A stretch of 64,000 nucleotides of DNA. Origin: Rhizobium sp. Pop5 (GTDB taxonomy: Bacteria; Pseudomonadota; Alphaproteobacteria; Rhizobiales; Rhizobiaceae). Below are positions 1 to 10,030 of this stretch, piece after piece. Made by a program: the position numbers and the translations under genes. The notes beneath the pieces are model-generated. The model was not told the DNA's origin, did not search any database, and saw nothing but the letters and a program-made list of their open reading frames with translations. Where the stretch lies: NCBI RefSeq assembly GCF_024721175.1, contig NZ_CP099399.1:1922001-1986000 (forward strand), in the 5' to 3' direction. Numbering within the stretch: position 1 is the stretch's first letter; every line of letters starts with the position of its first letter.

Positions 1-275
1 CCTGCAGGATCGGTTTTTGCCGCCAGCTGCTAGGGGTCCAGTTCTCTGCCATCTCACTCACCTCAATCACATCCGTTCACCGGGATGCCCTATCTCGATA
101 TCCGGCGGCTTATAGACTCTTAGATCAGGCTTGCAAAGGCCAATCGCCCGAAGCTTCCGCTCGGGGCGCCGCCACCCGCCGCACTGTCGTTAAACCGGCA
201 TATACCATTTCGATTTCCCCATACTTTAGACTTTGAATGTAGAAGCGGAAAGAGTTTCAACATCGGGGACATGCC
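1..275. other. left-edge non-coding stretch
   Basis: I see no convincing gene here. The open frames lack family features and mirror the gene that starts at 276. The last 40 bases should hold the promoter and leader of the TadG-like gene: a GGGGA Shine-Dalgarno-like run lies 7 bases before its ATG. Any upstream gene is outside the window. Confidence 0.5.
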
Positions 276-1565
276 ATGGCGAGCCTTCCGCCGGGATTCA
301 TATCGGACCGCTCGGGCAATTTCGGCATCATGACGGCACTGCTTTTGGTGCCGCTCCTTGGCGCGGCAGGCATGGCGGTGGATTTCGCCCATGCGCTGAG
401 CCTGAGGACGCAGCTTTACGCTGCCGCTGACGCTGCCGCCGTCGGCTCGATCGCCGAAAAATCCGGCGCGGTCGCCGCTGCGATGAGCATGACCGGCGAT
501 GGCACGATTTCACTCGGCAAGGCCGATGCCCGCAGCATCTTCATGTCTCAGGTCTCGGGAGAGCTGTCCGATGTCCACGTCGATCTCGGCATCGACGTTA
601 CCAAGGTCGCAAACAAGCTGAACTCGCAGGTTTCCTTCACTGCCACGGTGCCCACCACCTTCATGCGCGTTCTCGGCAAGGATTCGATCTCGATCTCGGG
701 CACGGCGACAGCCGAATACCTGACTGCCTCCTTCATGGACTTCTACATCCTGCTCGACAACACGCCCTCGATGGGCGTCGGCGCCACTGCGACAGACGTC
801 TCGACGATGGAAAAAAACACCAGCGACAGCTGTGCCTTTGCCTGCCATGAAACGCAGAACAACAACAATTACTACAATCTCGCCAAGAAGCTTGGGGTCA
901 GCATGCGCATCGACGTCGTGCGCCAGGCGACGAAAGAGCTGACGCAGACAGCCAAGACCGCGCGCGTCTCCGACAACCAGTTCCGCATGGGTGTCTACAC
1001 CTTCGGCACCAAGGCCGAGGATGCCAAGCTGACGACCATCTCCGACCCGACCACTGACCTCGACAAGGTACGCAGCTATACCGACGCGGTCGACCTGATG
1101 ACCATTCCGTATCAGGGCTACAACAACGACCAGCAGACGAGCTTCGACAGCGCGCTGACGCAGATGAAAACCATCATTACCACCCCCGGCGACGGAAGCA
1201 CGTCCACGACCCCGCAGAAGATCCTGTTCTTCGTCTCGGACGGCGTCGGCGACAGCGAGAAGCCGAAGGGCTGCACCAAGAAGCTCACCGGCAACCGCTG
1301 CCAGGAACCGATCGATACCTCTTTCTGCCAGCCGCTGAAGGACAAGGGCATCAGGGTCGCGGTGCTCTACACCACCTATCTGCCGCTGCCGAAGAACAAC
1401 TGGTACAATACCTGGATCAAGCCCTTCCAGGGCGAGATCCCGACGAAGATGCAGGCTTGCGCCTCGCCAGGCCTCTATTTCGAGGTGACGCCGACCGACG
1501 GTATCGCCGATGCGATGAAGGCGCTTTTCCTCAAGGTCATCCGCTCGCCGCGCATCACCAGCTGA
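276..1565 (+). CDS. TadG-like pilus-assembly protein with von Willebrand A domain
   Basis: This 429-residue protein has the N-terminal layout of TadE/TadG proteins: a short polar start containing DRSGNFG, one hydrophobic helix (about residues 15-38), then the AADAAAVG stretch typical of these pseudopilin-like secretion signals. A VWA-type domain follows from about residue 155. Its metal-site motif reads DNTPS (Asp161) instead of the usual DxSxS. Several Cys residues (SCAFAC, GCTKK, NRCQE) suggest disulfides outside the inner membrane. TadG proteins work with tight-adherence (Flp) pilus systems, but no other tad gene is here. The ATG follows a GGGGA motif. The family call is firm and the biological role is inferred. 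Confidence 0.85.
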   Translation: MASLPPGFISDRSGNFGIMTALLLVPLLGAAGMAVDFAHALSLRTQLYAAADAAAVGSIAEKSGAVAAAMSMTGDGTISLGKADARSIFMSQVSGELSDVHVDLGIDVTKVANKLNSQVSFTATVPTTFMRVLGKDSISISGTATAEYLTASFMDFYILLDNTPSMGVGATATDVSTMEKNTSDSCAFACHETQNNNNYYNLAKKLGVSMRIDVVRQATKELTQTAKTARVSDNQFRMGVYTFGTKAEDAKLTTISDPTTDLDKVRSYTDAVDLMTIPYQGYNNDQQTSFDSALTQMKTIITTPGDGSTSTTPQKILFFVSDGVGDSEKPKGCTKKLTGNRCQEPIDTSFCQPLKDKGIRVAVLYTTYLPLPKNNWYNTWIKPFQGEIPTKMQACASPGLYFEVTPTDGIADAMKALFLKVIRSPRITS

Positions 1566-1575
1566 AGAATGTCAC

Positions 1576-2961
1576 TCAGACGCGCTTGCCGTCGCGGACG
1601 CGGTAGCTCGGCGCATACATGGTGACGAGCTCTTCGGCTGCCGTCGGGTGCAGCGCCATCGTCCGGTCGAAATCGTCCTTTGTGCAGCCGGCCTTCAGCG
1701 TGATGCCAAGCAGCTGCGCCATCTCGCCGGCATCATGGCCGAGGATATGGGCGCCCACCACCTTGCGGCTCGCCGCATCGACGATCAGCTTCATGATCAT
1801 CCGCTCGGCCCGGCCGGAAAGCGTCGCTTTCAGCGGCCGGAACTGGGCGCGGTAGACTTCGAGTTCGCCGTAGCGCTTGCCCGCCTCCTCTTCAGAGAGG
1901 CCGACGGTGCCGATCTCCGGTTGCGAGAAGACGGCGGTCGGAATCAGTTCGTAGTCCGGCCGGGTCGGATTGTTCTTGTACTCGGTCTCGATGAAGCACA
2001 TCGCCTCGTGGATCGCCACCGGCGTCAATTGTACCCGGTTGGTGACATCGCCAAGCGCATAGATGTTTTCCACATTGGTGCGGGAGTAATCGTCGACGAT
2101 GATCGCGCCGCGCTCGTCGACGGCGACGCCGGCCGCATCGAGCCCAAGGCCTTCGGTATTCGGATCGCGGCCGAGCGCCAGCATGACCACATCGGCATGC
2201 AGCGTGCCGTTGTTCAGCGTCTCCAGAATGAGCCCATCCTCTCCCTTCGAAACATGCTGAAGCGTGTCATGGCAGAGGATTCGGATGCCCTTGGCGACCA
2301 TCGCCTCGTGCAGCCCGCGCCTGAGGTCCTCGTCGAAGCGAGACAGGATCTCGGCGCCACGGTAGATCAGCGTCGTCTCCACGCCGAGGCCGTGGAAGAT
2401 ATTGGCGAATTCGACGGCGATATAGCCGCCGCCTGCAATGACGATCGATCTCGGCAGCTCTTCGAGATGAAAGGCTTCGTTGGAGGAAATGCAAAGTTCG
2501 TGACCGGGAAGAGCGACGTGCGGGTTCGGCCGTCCGCCGGTGGCGATCACGATCGTCTTTGCCGTCACCGTCTGTCCGGTCTTGACGAGCCGCACCGTAT
2601 GGGCGTCGACGAGCTCCGCGCGCGTTTCCAGGATCTCGGCATTGGCGCCGGCGAGCCCCTTCTTGTAGAGGCCTTCCAGCCGGGCGATCTCGATATCCTT
2701 GGCCGCCACCAGCTTCCTCCAGTCGAAGCTGCTTTCGCCGACCGTCCAGCCGAAGCCCGCCGCATCCTCGAAATGCTCATGGAACTGCGAAGCGTAGACG
2801 AAGAGCTTCTTCGGCACGCAGCCGCGGATGACGCAGGTGCCGCCGTAGCGATATTCCTCGGCGATAGCCACCTTCTTGCCGAGCGAGGCGGCGACGCGCG
2901 CCCCGCGCACGCCTCCGGAACCGCCACCGATGACGAAGAGGTCATAATCATAGGAAGACAT
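1576..2961 (-). CDS. gor: glutathione-disulfide reductase
   Basis: Cytosolic NADPH- and FAD-dependent reductase that regenerates glutathione from its disulfide, about 461 residues, the family's usual length. The N-terminal FAD-binding motif is GGGSGG and the redox-active disulfide sits in GGTCVIRGCVPKK. The NAD(P)-binding glycine motif is AGGGYIAVE. The C-terminal dimerisation domain carries the catalytic HPTAAEE segment. The start at 2961 is chosen because MSSYDYDLFVIGGG is the natural N-terminus and GGAG lies 6 bases upstream; the frame stays open 22 codons further. It ends 10 bases from the convergent TadG-like gene. Confidence 0.95.
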   Translation of the reverse strand: MSSYDYDLFVIGGGSGGVRGARVAASLGKKVAIAEEYRYGGTCVIRGCVPKKLFVYASQFHEHFEDAAGFGWTVGESSFDWRKLVAAKDIEIARLEGLYKKGLAGANAEILETRAELVDAHTVRLVKTGQTVTAKTIVIATGGRPNPHVALPGHELCISSNEAFHLEELPRSIVIAGGGYIAVEFANIFHGLGVETTLIYRGAEILSRFDEDLRRGLHEAMVAKGIRILCHDTLQHVSKGEDGLILETLNNGTLHADVVMLALGRDPNTEGLGLDAAGVAVDERGAIIVDDYSRTNVENIYALGDVTNRVQLTPVAIHEAMCFIETEYKNNPTRPDYELIPTAVFSQPEIGTVGLSEEEAGKRYGELEVYRAQFRPLKATLSGRAERMIMKLIVDAASRKVVGAHILGHDAGEMAQLLGITLKAGCTKDDFDRTMALHPTAAEELVTMYAPSYRVRDGKRV

Positions 2962-3160
2962 GATGAGCTCCGGAAGGGAATCGAAGGACGGACGCCCCTG
3001 ATATAGGGGCGATCGTCGTGAAAACAAAAGCCCCGCTCATGCATCACGCCGCTCTCTTTTGCCGAATCTTCATTGAAGGTCTATCCGGTCGTCCTTTGCG
3101 GTTGACCCAGCCGATTGAGACTGGCAGGCAATCCGTGGGATAAAAATGCCGGAGCCAAAG

Positions 3161-3379
3161 ATGGATCAAACTCTCTTCGCCAACCTGTGCCGGGCCGGCA
3201 AGTTCAAGGAAGCGCTCAATCTCGCCATCCAGGGCCACGAGGACGAGAAATTTACGCCGAGCCGCTTTGCGATGGACAAGAAAACAGGACTGCCGATCTT
3301 CTATCGCGGCAACAAGCGCGTGGAGCCGGATGAGACGGGCGTGTGGCAACTGGCAAAAAGCTCGAAGGACTGGGGCTGA
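3161..3379 (+). CDS. small conserved-looking hypothetical protein, 72 aa
   Basis: A small soluble protein with an even mix of charged and hydrophobic residues and no signal peptide or membrane segment. I do not recognise a family. It looks coding: the third-base pattern matches its neighbours, and a GGAG motif lies 6 bases before the ATG at 3161; an earlier in-frame ATG at 3146 lacks a good ribosome site. It stands alone on the plus strand between gor and the acylphosphatase gene. Confidence 0.7.
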   Translation: MDQTLFANLCRAGKFKEALNLAIQGHEDEKFTPSRFAMDKKTGLPIFYRGNKRVEPDETGVWQLAKSSKDWG

Positions 3380-3423
3380 GCGCCCGGCGCATCCGCAATG
3401 GCATCCTGGGCGGATTGCCGCCG

Positions 3424-3708
3424 TCAGCCGGTGATGCCGAAATCCGCAGGCATCCTCTCAAGCCGGACCGCTTCCGTCTCGACGTCTGAAACCAAGGCGC
3501 CCGTCGGTCCGCGCCTCAGCCGCTCGATCATTGCCGCAATCGCGCCATCGGGTCCGGCGATCAAAGCGGCGACAGACCCGTCCTCTTCGTTGCGGACCCA
3601 GCCCTTCAACCCGAGCCGCATCGCCTCGTTGCGCGTCCAGACGCGAAAACCGACACCCTGGACCTGGCCTGTAATTCGCACCTGCACAGCCTCGTAACGA
3701 TCGGACAT
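3424..3708 (-). CDS. acyP: acylphosphatase
   Basis: A 94-residue protein that hydrolyses acyl-phosphate bonds in the cytosol. Both family signatures are intact: GQVQGVGFR, which holds the phosphate-cradle loop and catalytic Arg, and [11 protein letters not shown], which holds the catalytic Asn. The length equals that of typical bacterial acylphosphatases. The start at 3708 (MSDRYEAV) is preferred over the longer open frame to 3771, because the extension runs through the DUF2059 terminator and has no family match. Confidence 0.93.
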   Translation of the reverse strand: MSDRYEAVQVRITGQVQGVGFRVWTRNEAMRLGLKGWVRNEEDGSVAALIAGPDGAIAAMIERLRRGPTGALVSDVETEAVRLERMPADFGITG

Positions 3709-3754
3709 CTCTGCCTCATCCGGAATCCCGTCGCCGACCTTTGCGGCATCATAA

Positions 3755-3783
3755 CAAAAAAGCCCGGACAATGCCGGGCTTTC
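3755..3783 (-). terminator. intrinsic terminator of the DUF2059 gene
   Basis: On the minus strand AGCCCGG pairs with CCGGGCT around a six-base loop, followed by a run of six T. It lies just beyond the stop of the DUF2059 gene (3805) and before the acylphosphatase start. Confidence 0.85.
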
Positions 3784-3804
3784 GTGAATTTAGATGGTGA
3801 GGCC

Positions 3805-4368
3805 TTACTGCTGAGCGGTCGGGGCCGGAGCCGGCGCGACAGGGCTGTCGGTTGCCGCCGGCGGCGCCTTGATGACCTTGGAAAGGATAGCGTTGCTCTG
3901 CTTTTCCAGGTCGCGGGAAATGCCCTGCGCCCAGATGTCGGCGGCCTTCGCCGTCTCGCGCGAGGCAACCGGGCCGTCACGCAGCAGCTTCTTGCCGATA
4001 TCGGAACTGTAGAAGGCGGCAATTGCCTTCAGCTCGTCGACCGTGAAGGTCTTGGCATAGGTGAGGGCTGCTTCCTTCTCCAGATCGCCGCGGCGCGGTG
4101 CGAGTGCCAGCGCCTGCGCGTCGACCGTTGAGGAGATGATGTCCTGGTAGTTCGGCGAATCCTGGATCAGGCCGGCCTTCAGGCGCTCGGCGAGGCCGGG
4201 CAGGATATTGTCGAACTGGGCCGTGGCGCCGATCGCGTCGATCGCCGCGCGAGATGCCTTCAACTGCTCCTCGGAAACTTCCTGCGCCTTGACGGCGGAG
4301 CCGAAGGCAAGCCCGGAAAGAACGATGGTCGCAGCGGCGAAACGGCCAAGACCTGCAATGTTCATCAT
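3805..4368 (-). CDS. DUF2059 domain secreted protein
   Basis: A 187-residue protein with a clear signal peptide (hydrophobic stretch about residues 8-25, cleavage likely after VKA), so probably periplasmic. The body matches my memory of DUF2059: the segment TVDELKAIAAFYSSDIGKKL is its most conserved part. The C-terminus is Pro/Ala-rich. The biochemical role is unknown. It begins 15 bases after the rpiA stop on the same strand, so the two are probably co-transcribed; a strong terminator follows it. Confidence 0.88.
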   Translation of the reverse strand: MMNIAGLGRFAAATIVLSGLAFGSAVKAQEVSEEQLKASRAAIDAIGATAQFDNILPGLAERLKAGLIQDSPNYQDIISSTVDAQALALAPRRGDLEKEAALTYAKTFTVDELKAIAAFYSSDIGKKLLRDGPVASRETAKAADIWAQGISRDLEKQSNAILSKVIKAPPAATDSPVAPAPAPTAQQ

Positions 4369-4383
4369 GAGTGTATGCTCCTG

Positions 4384-5082
4384 TTATCTGTTTGCCTGCA
4401 GCGTGCGCGCACCCGCAGGACCGGCAATGATCGCAAGTGCCGCCATATTGATAAAGAGCCCGTGTTCGACGACGCCGGGTATGGAATTCAGCTCGCTCGA
4501 AAGCGCCTCTGCATCAGGAATGCGGCCAAAAGATGCATCGATGATGTGATGGCCGCCATCCGTGGTAAAGTCTCCGTCACCGGACTGGCGCAGATGAAGT
4601 TCGCCGGAAAGGCCGAGCCGTGCGGCGACCTTTTCGATCGCGATCCGCGTCGAGACGAGACCGAACGGGTTCACCTCGATCGGCAGCGCGAAGGCGCCGA
4701 GCGTGTCGACCAGCTTGCTCTCGTCGGCAATGACGATCATCCGCTCGGAAGCTGCCGCGACGATCTTCTCGCGCAGCAACGCACCGCCGCCGCCCTTGAT
4801 CAGCCGCAGCGCCGCATCCACCTCGTCGGCGCCATCGATCGTCAGATCGAGCGCCGGCAGTTCGTCGAGCGATTTCAGCGGCACGCCGAGCTCGACGCAG
4901 AGCCGCGCGGTCCTTTCGGACGTCGGAACGCCCTCGACCTTCAAGCCGCCCGCCACTTTCTCCGCCAGCAGCCGAACGAATTCTTCCGCCGTGCTGCCGG
5001 TGCCGATCCCGAGACGCATGCCGCTTTCGACATGGGCGAGTGCGGCCTCGGCGGCCTTGATCTTCATTTCGCGGGCATCCAT
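4384..5082 (-). CDS. rpiA: ribose-5-phosphate isomerase A
   Basis: Interconverts ribose 5-phosphate and ribulose 5-phosphate in the pentose phosphate pathway; 232 residues. Hallmarks are [12 protein letters not shown] near the N-terminus, TIDGADEVD and the catalytic-loop segment [14 protein letters not shown]. The start at 5082 is supported by AGGAG about 10 bases upstream; an open frame to 5181 adds residues unlike the family. It is transcribed toward the DUF2059 gene and is divergent from gph. Confidence 0.95.
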   Translation of the reverse strand: MDAREMKIKAAEAALAHVESGMRLGIGTGSTAEEFVRLLAEKVAGGLKVEGVPTSERTARLCVELGVPLKSLDELPALDLTIDGADEVDAALRLIKGGGGALLREKIVAAASERMIVIADESKLVDTLGAFALPIEVNPFGLVSTRIAIEKVAARLGLSGELHLRQSGDGDFTTDGGHHIIDASFGRIPDAEALSSELNSIPGVVEHGLFINMAALAIIAGPAGARTLQANR

Positions 5083-5359
5083 GCGCCGCCAGCTCCTGAT
5101 ATTGCGTTGGATGTGCTGTTTACACGGCTCGCCAGGCAAACGAAAGTCAAAATCATCACGGAAAATGAAAAGCCGAAACAAAAGCCTGCGGCCTTCCCGG
5201 TAATCCCAAGGCCGTTGCTTTCCGCCGCGCGATCGCCTACCTCAGAAGCGATACCATCGTTCCCGGTGACGACAGTCGCTACCGCCGACATCGTTCCATG
5301 GACGGCCATCGTTCGCACAGGCGAGGCAGTCGTTCCCCATCGCACAAAGAGGCAAACCC

Positions 5360-6064
5360 TTGACCCCTGCCCCCGCTCCGCTCGTCGTCTTCGATCTCGA
5401 CGGCACCCTTCTCGACACCCATGCGGACCTGGTCGTGAGCCTGAACCATACGATCGCAGTCCTCGGCCTCGAACCGGTCAGTTATGACGACCTCACCCAT
5501 CTCGTCGGCCATGGCGCGCGAGTGATGATCGAGCGCGCCTGCCGGCTGCGCGGCCATCCGCTGGAAGGCGAGGCCATGCCGGCCCTGGTCGAGCGCTTCG
5601 TCGCTCACTATGCCGCCGGCATGCCCGGCCACACTGAACCCTATCCCGGCCTGATCGCCGCGATGGACCGGCTGAAATCAGCAGGCTACCGCCTTGCCGT
5701 CTGCACCAACAAGATGGAGAGCCTGGCGCTCGGTCTGCTCGACAAGCTCGGCCTCACCCACTATTTCGACGCCATAACAGGCGGCGACACCTTCGAATAC
5801 CGCAAACCCGACGCCCGCCATCTCACCGGCACCGTCGCCCGTGCCGGCAGCGATATTCTCCGAACCGTGATGATCGGCGACAGCATCAACGACATAGCCG
5901 TCGCCAGGAATGCCGCCGTGCCGTCGATCGCCGTACCTTTCGGCTATTCCGACGTGGCGGTCTCCAGCCTCGATCCGGATGTCGTCATCACCCATTTCGA
6001 TGAGCTGACGCCGGAACTGGTGGAAAAGTTGTTGCGGGAATATGCGGCGAAGGTTGCTGTTTGA
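5360..6064 (+). CDS. gph: phosphoglycolate phosphatase (HAD superfamily)
   Basis: A 234-residue HAD-family hydrolase. HAD motif I is VVFDLDGTLLDT (nucleophile Asp), motif II lies in AVCTNK, and motifs III/IV lie in the KPDARHL and MIGDSINDIAVA segments. The family removes phosphate from 2-phosphoglycolate, a by-product of DNA repair or oxygenase activity. The start codon appears to be TTG, with AGAGG upstream and no nearby ATG that keeps motif I intact. Position next to rpiA matches other Rhizobiaceae. The exact substrate is inferred from family and context. Confidence 0.88.
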   Translation: MTPAPAPLVVFDLDGTLLDTHADLVVSLNHTIAVLGLEPVSYDDLTHLVGHGARVMIERACRLRGHPLEGEAMPALVERFVAHYAAGMPGHTEPYPGLIAAMDRLKSAGYRLAVCTNKMESLALGLLDKLGLTHYFDAITGGDTFEYRKPDARHLTGTVARAGSDILRTVMIGDSINDIAVARNAAVPSIAVPFGYSDVAVSSLDPDVVITHFDELTPELVEKLLREYAAKVAV

Positions 6065-6189
6065 GGGTTGGAAACTTCTCCGATGCCCTGCAGTTGGGCC
6101 CCCTCATCCGCCTGCCGGCACCTTCTCCCGAAGGGTCGGATGACGCGGCCGCACGGCACGTCCCATCCTCATATTGCAGCACGCAGACA

Positions 6190-6231
6190 CCCCAAAAACA
6201 AAACGGGCGGCCCCAAGGACCGCCCGCTCGT
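6190..6231 (-). terminator. intrinsic terminator of the L,D-transpeptidase gene
   Basis: Minus-strand hairpin GCGGGCGGTCC / GGCCGCCCGT with a short loop, followed by a T-rich tract. It sits just past the stop at 6251. The preceding stretch (about 6100-6140) holds a GC-rich imperfect palindrome that may be an interspersed repeat. Confidence 0.8.
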
Positions 6232-6250
6232 ATAACCATCAATCCGGATA

Positions 6251-8167
6251 TCAGATCTGCGCCCCACGCGCCTTGGTCGTCGCATCGAATGCCTTGTCGA
6301 CATAGGCGTCGCGGCCATAGACGTCGTCGAAATATTCCACCACGCCGTCCTTGTTCGGCCAGGCGGTGAAGTAAGAGACGTAAACCGGGATCTTCTGCGG
6401 CACCTTCACAGCATGGTTCTGGCCGGTGGCGATCTGTTTGGCGACATCGTCGACAGTCGTACCCAGCACGGCGGCCGCCATGGCGCGCGGTTCGGAAAGG
6501 CGCACGCAGCCGTGGCTGAGCGCACGCATGTCACGCTTGAAGAAGCTCTTCGACGGCGTGTCATGCATATAGATCGCGTGGCTGTTCGGGAACAGGATCT
6601 TCAATTCCCCGAGCGCATTGTCGCTGCTCGGCGGCTGGCGCACCGAGACGTTGTCGGTCGAGCCGTACCAATCGACGCTGGATGAGGCGACGGCGTGGCC
6701 GTTGACCTCGACTTCGTAGCCGAGCTGATCGAGATAGTTCGGGTCCGAGCGCAACTTCGGCAGCATCTCGTTGATGATGATCGACTGCGGCACGCCCCAG
6801 AACGGGTTGAATTCCACCGTTTCGATCTCGTCGTCGAAGAAATAGGTCTGGTTGTTCTTGCCGCCCACCACGACGCGCATCGACAGCTGTTCCTTGCCGT
6901 CATTGTGGTAGTAGGCCATGAAGGCCGGCTGGTTGATCATGACATAGCGGGAGCCAAGATCTTCCGGCAGCCAACGCGCCTGCTCCATGGCAACGACGAG
7001 CTTGTCGATCTTGGAAGCATTGCTATCGCCGCCGATCATGGCGCGCACCGTCGCCTGGCCGATTACGCCATCGGACTTCAGGCCGCGCTCCTTCTGGAAA
7101 TCCTCGACCAGCGAGACGATATCGGGCGAATAATCGCTGCTGCCAGCATAGGCGGCAAGCGTCGCGGCATGATCGGTCTTCAGCTTTTCGGAACCGTGCT
7201 TCTGGAGCGCCTTGACGATATTGGCGACCTCCGGCGAGCTGTCACCGGGCTTCAGCGACCGGTCGAGCGAAATGACGATTCGCTCTTCGGTGCCGCTATC
7301 GGCGGCGCGAAGCTTCGCAAGTTCGGCCTTCAGCGCCAGGAACTGCGGGCTGTCGGGAGAGCGGTTGGCGATGTAGGCGCCGACATCCGGGCTCATTCGG
7401 GCAAGCTTCAGCACCGGCGCAAGATTGACCGCCTTGCGCTGGAAGTCGTGATAGCCGGAAATCTTGTTCGGGTCGATGCGGCCACGCACCGTGTCCTGCA
7501 CGAAGGCGAGCACCTTTGCCGAAAGATCGAGTTCGAACTGCATCAGCGCCCGGTCGCGGGCGGCAGGATCTGGATTGGCCGGATCGATATTGGGCGCCTG
7601 CAGGGCGTAGTCGGCCGGATCAAGACCGACAGAGGCCGCATCGGCAAGTGCTGCCATTGCCGATTTGGCGCCCTCGCTGACCTGGCTGCCGTCGATCCAG
7701 ACGAGCGGATTGCGGCTGTCGCCATAATAGGCTTCGAGCGCTTTGGCGACGTCGGCATTGGCACGAACCTTGGCCTGCGCCAGGAAGCGGCGCTGTACCG
7801 CGGGTTCCACCCCGGCATCGCCGCTCGACGAAACATCGGCGACCGCGCCGGTAACAGCGGGATCGGCAAACTTGCTGGTGTCGACGAACTGCAGCGTCTC
7901 GGTCTTGTAGGTGTAATAACGCGGTCCGCTCACCTTCGGCAGCGCCGCTTCCGGATCGAGTCCGCCGAGCGAGCCGCCTGGGCCGACAGCGCCGCGCGGC
8001 ACCGGCCGGCCGGGCGCCTGGTCCATGAAGATGGTGCTCTGGCTCCGCTGCCTGTCGCCGCGCAGCATATCCATCAGCGTATAGGCATGCGCAGGCGCGG
8101 CACTCAACACTGCCAGGCCGCAGGAAATTGCCAATGCGGATACCGCGCTTTTCAAAACGAACGTCAT
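6251..8167 (-). CDS. periplasmic L,D-transpeptidase, YcbB-like
   Basis: A 638-residue exported protein. It has a signal peptide (hydrophobic stretch about residues 8-28, ending APAHA), a central scaffold region, a peptidoglycan-binding domain (around residues 300-380) and a C-terminal YkuD catalytic domain. The catalytic motif SHGCVRLSEP carries the nucleophile Cys, preceded by the HDTPS His region. The order matches large YcbB/LdtD-type enzymes that make 3-3 cross-links in peptidoglycan or attach outer-membrane proteins to it. It is monocistronic, with its own terminator. Confidence 0.9.
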   Translation of the reverse strand: MTFVLKSAVSALAISCGLAVLSAAPAHAYTLMDMLRGDRQRSQSTIFMDQAPGRPVPRGAVGPGGSLGGLDPEAALPKVSGPRYYTYKTETLQFVDTSKFADPAVTGAVADVSSSGDAGVEPAVQRRFLAQAKVRANADVAKALEAYYGDSRNPLVWIDGSQVSEGAKSAMAALADAASVGLDPADYALQAPNIDPANPDPAARDRALMQFELDLSAKVLAFVQDTVRGRIDPNKISGYHDFQRKAVNLAPVLKLARMSPDVGAYIANRSPDSPQFLALKAELAKLRAADSGTEERIVISLDRSLKPGDSSPEVANIVKALQKHGSEKLKTDHAATLAAYAGSSDYSPDIVSLVEDFQKERGLKSDGVIGQATVRAMIGGDSNASKIDKLVVAMEQARWLPEDLGSRYVMINQPAFMAYYHNDGKEQLSMRVVVGGKNNQTYFFDDEIETVEFNPFWGVPQSIIINEMLPKLRSDPNYLDQLGYEVEVNGHAVASSSVDWYGSTDNVSVRQPPSSDNALGELKILFPNSHAIYMHDTPSKSFFKRDMRALSHGCVRLSEPRAMAAAVLGTTVDDVAKQIATGQNHAVKVPQKIPVYVSYFTAWPNKDGVVEYFDDVYGRDAYVDKAFDATTKARGAQI

Positions 8168-8587
8168 ATATCTTCCAGTCCCGGTGTCATGCTGTTCTTG
8201 TCACGAGCGCAAGGCTCAAATTCAAATCCGCGAAGCTCAAGAGCGTCCGGCCCATTCATCAGAAACCGGCCTTCGCCGCTAGCGTCCGCGGACTCAATTT
8301 CATGTGAGGAAAAAGCCTGCGCGGAGCCGCGCAACAGTTCACACAAAATTATGAAATTATTAGTTAATTTTTTACCGAATTTTCGCTGGCGGACCAGTGC
8401 GGCAAAAACGTGCCCGCGCATAAAATTTCGAAAGTGGCCGAAAAAGCACGCCGCCAGGCCCTCAAAAACATGACCAAACCTCTCAATATTTAGCGCGCCA
8501 TATGGTTTTCTTGTCGGGGTTTCCGACCTATAAGACCTCATCCTTCGAAGAAGTCGGAAAGCAGCATATAAAGGGAAGGCAAAGCTC
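8168..8587. other. 420-bp divergent promoter region
   Basis: This gap separates the L,D-transpeptidase gene (minus) from fumC (plus). An AT-rich patch at about 8340-8400 stands out against the GC-rich background and is a plausible promoter zone. Open frames crossing it lack domain features. No hairpin with a T tract and no riboswitch-like fold was recognised. Confidence 0.5.
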
Positions 8588-9979
8588 ATGACCGCAACCC
8601 GCACCGAAACCGATACTTTCGGCCCCATCGATGTCGCCGCCGACCGATATTGGGGCGCCCAGGCCGAGCGTTCGCTCGGCAATTTCAAGATCGGCTGGGA
8701 AAAGCAGCCGCTGTCGATCGTGCGTGCGCTCGGGATCGTCAAGCAGGCGGCCGCCAGAGCCAACATGTCTCTCGGCCAGCTCGATCCGGCGCTCGGCAAA
8801 GCCATCGTCGACGCCGCCCAGGAAGTGATCGACGGCAAGCTCGACGACCACTTTCCGCTTGTTGTCTGGCAGACCGGCTCCGGCACGCAATCGAACATGA
8901 ACGCCAACGAAGTAATCTCCAATCGTGCAATAGAAATGCTCGGCGGCGTCATGGGTTCCAAGAAGCCGGTTCACCCGAACGACCACGTCAATATGAGCCA
9001 GTCGTCGAACGACACCTATCCCACGGCCATGCACATCGCCTGTGCCGAACGGATCGCCCATCACCTGCTGCCCTCGCTGAAGCACCTGCATGCCGCCCTC
9101 GACATGAAGGTCACCGAGTTCAGCCATATCATCAAGATCGGCCGCACGCATACCCAGGACGCAACGCCGCTGACCCTCGGCCAGGAATTTTCGGGTTATG
9201 CCGCCCAGGTCGGCTCGGCAATCAAACGCATCGAGATGACCCTGCCCGGCCTCTGCGAACTCGCCCAGGGCGGCACCGCTGTCGGCACCGGCCTTAACGC
9301 GCCGGTCGGTTTCGCCGAAAAGGTCGCCGAAGAGATCGCCGCCATCACTGACTTGCCCTTCGTGACCGCGCCGAACAAGTTCGAGGCGCTCGCCTCGCAT
9401 GACAGTATGGTCTTTTCCCACGGCGCCATCAATGCGGCCGCCGCCGCGCTCTTCAAGATCGCCAACGACATCCGCCTGCTCGGCTCCGGCCCGCGTTCGG
9501 GCCTTGGCGAGCTGGCGCTCCCGGAAAACGAGCCCGGCTCCTCGATCATGCCCGGCAAGGTCAATCCGACCCAGTGCGAAGCCCTGACGCAGGTCTGCAT
9601 CCACATCTTCGGCAACCACGCCGCGCTGACCTTCGCCGACAGCCAGGGCCATTTCGAGCTCAACGTCTACAATCCGATGATGGCCTACAACTTCCTGCAG
9701 TCGGTGCAATTGCTCGCCGACGCCGCTGTCTCCTTCACCGACAATTGCGTCGTCGGCATCGAGGCGCGCGAGGACAACATCAAGGCCGGCCTCGAACGCT
9801 CGCTGATGCTGGTAACCGCCCTCGCCCCGAAGATCGGCTACGACGCAGCCGCCAAGATCGCCAAAACGGCGCATAAGAACGGCACGACGCTGAAGGAGGA
9901 GGCGCTCGCCAGCGGTTTGGTGACGTCGGAAGAATATGACGCGATCGTGCGGCCTGAGACGATGATCGGCCCGAAGTAA
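8588..9979 (+). CDS. fumC: class II fumarate hydratase
   Basis: Iron-independent fumarase of the TCA cycle, interconverting fumarate and malate; 463 residues, the usual length. The superfamily signature [13 protein letters not shown] is present, with the active-site loops GSGTQSNMN and [11 protein letters not shown]. Forms a homotetramer in the family. The start at 8588 gives the typical N-terminus [12 protein letters not shown] class I fumarase lies 1.3 kb downstream on the same strand. Confidence 0.96.
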   Translation: MTATRTETDTFGPIDVAADRYWGAQAERSLGNFKIGWEKQPLSIVRALGIVKQAAARANMSLGQLDPALGKAIVDAAQEVIDGKLDDHFPLVVWQTGSGTQSNMNANEVISNRAIEMLGGVMGSKKPVHPNDHVNMSQSSNDTYPTAMHIACAERIAHHLLPSLKHLHAALDMKVTEFSHIIKIGRTHTQDATPLTLGQEFSGYAAQVGSAIKRIEMTLPGLCELAQGGTAVGTGLNAPVGFAEKVAEEIAAITDLPFVTAPNKFEALASHDSMVFSHGAINAAAAALFKIANDIRLLGSGPRSGLGELALPENEPGSSIMPGKVNPTQCEALTQVCIHIFGNHAALTFADSQGHFELNVYNPMMAYNFLQSVQLLADAAVSFTDNCVVGIEAREDNIKAGLERSLMLVTALAPKIGYDAAAKIAKTAHKNGTTLKEEALASGLVTSEEYDAIVRPETMIGPK

Positions 9980-10030
9980 GCACTAGAGGTAGGGCGCTAG
10001 GGCGCTTACCTCTCGTCCCCATGTGCCTGT

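Noticed and set aside
1648..3006. 452-codon open frame on the plus strand
   Set aside because: It mirrors gor, which has all family motifs on the other strand; the plus-strand translation has no domain pattern.
5209..5350. Repeated ATCGTTCC motif upstream of gph
   Set aside because: Several loose copies at uneven spacing; it may be chance, and nothing ties it to a regulator.
6695..8473. 592-codon open frame on the plus strand
   Set aside because: Antisense shadow of the L,D-transpeptidase gene in GC-rich DNA.
8528..9874. 448-codon open frame on the minus strand
   Set aside because: Shadow of fumC; no recognisable protein features.
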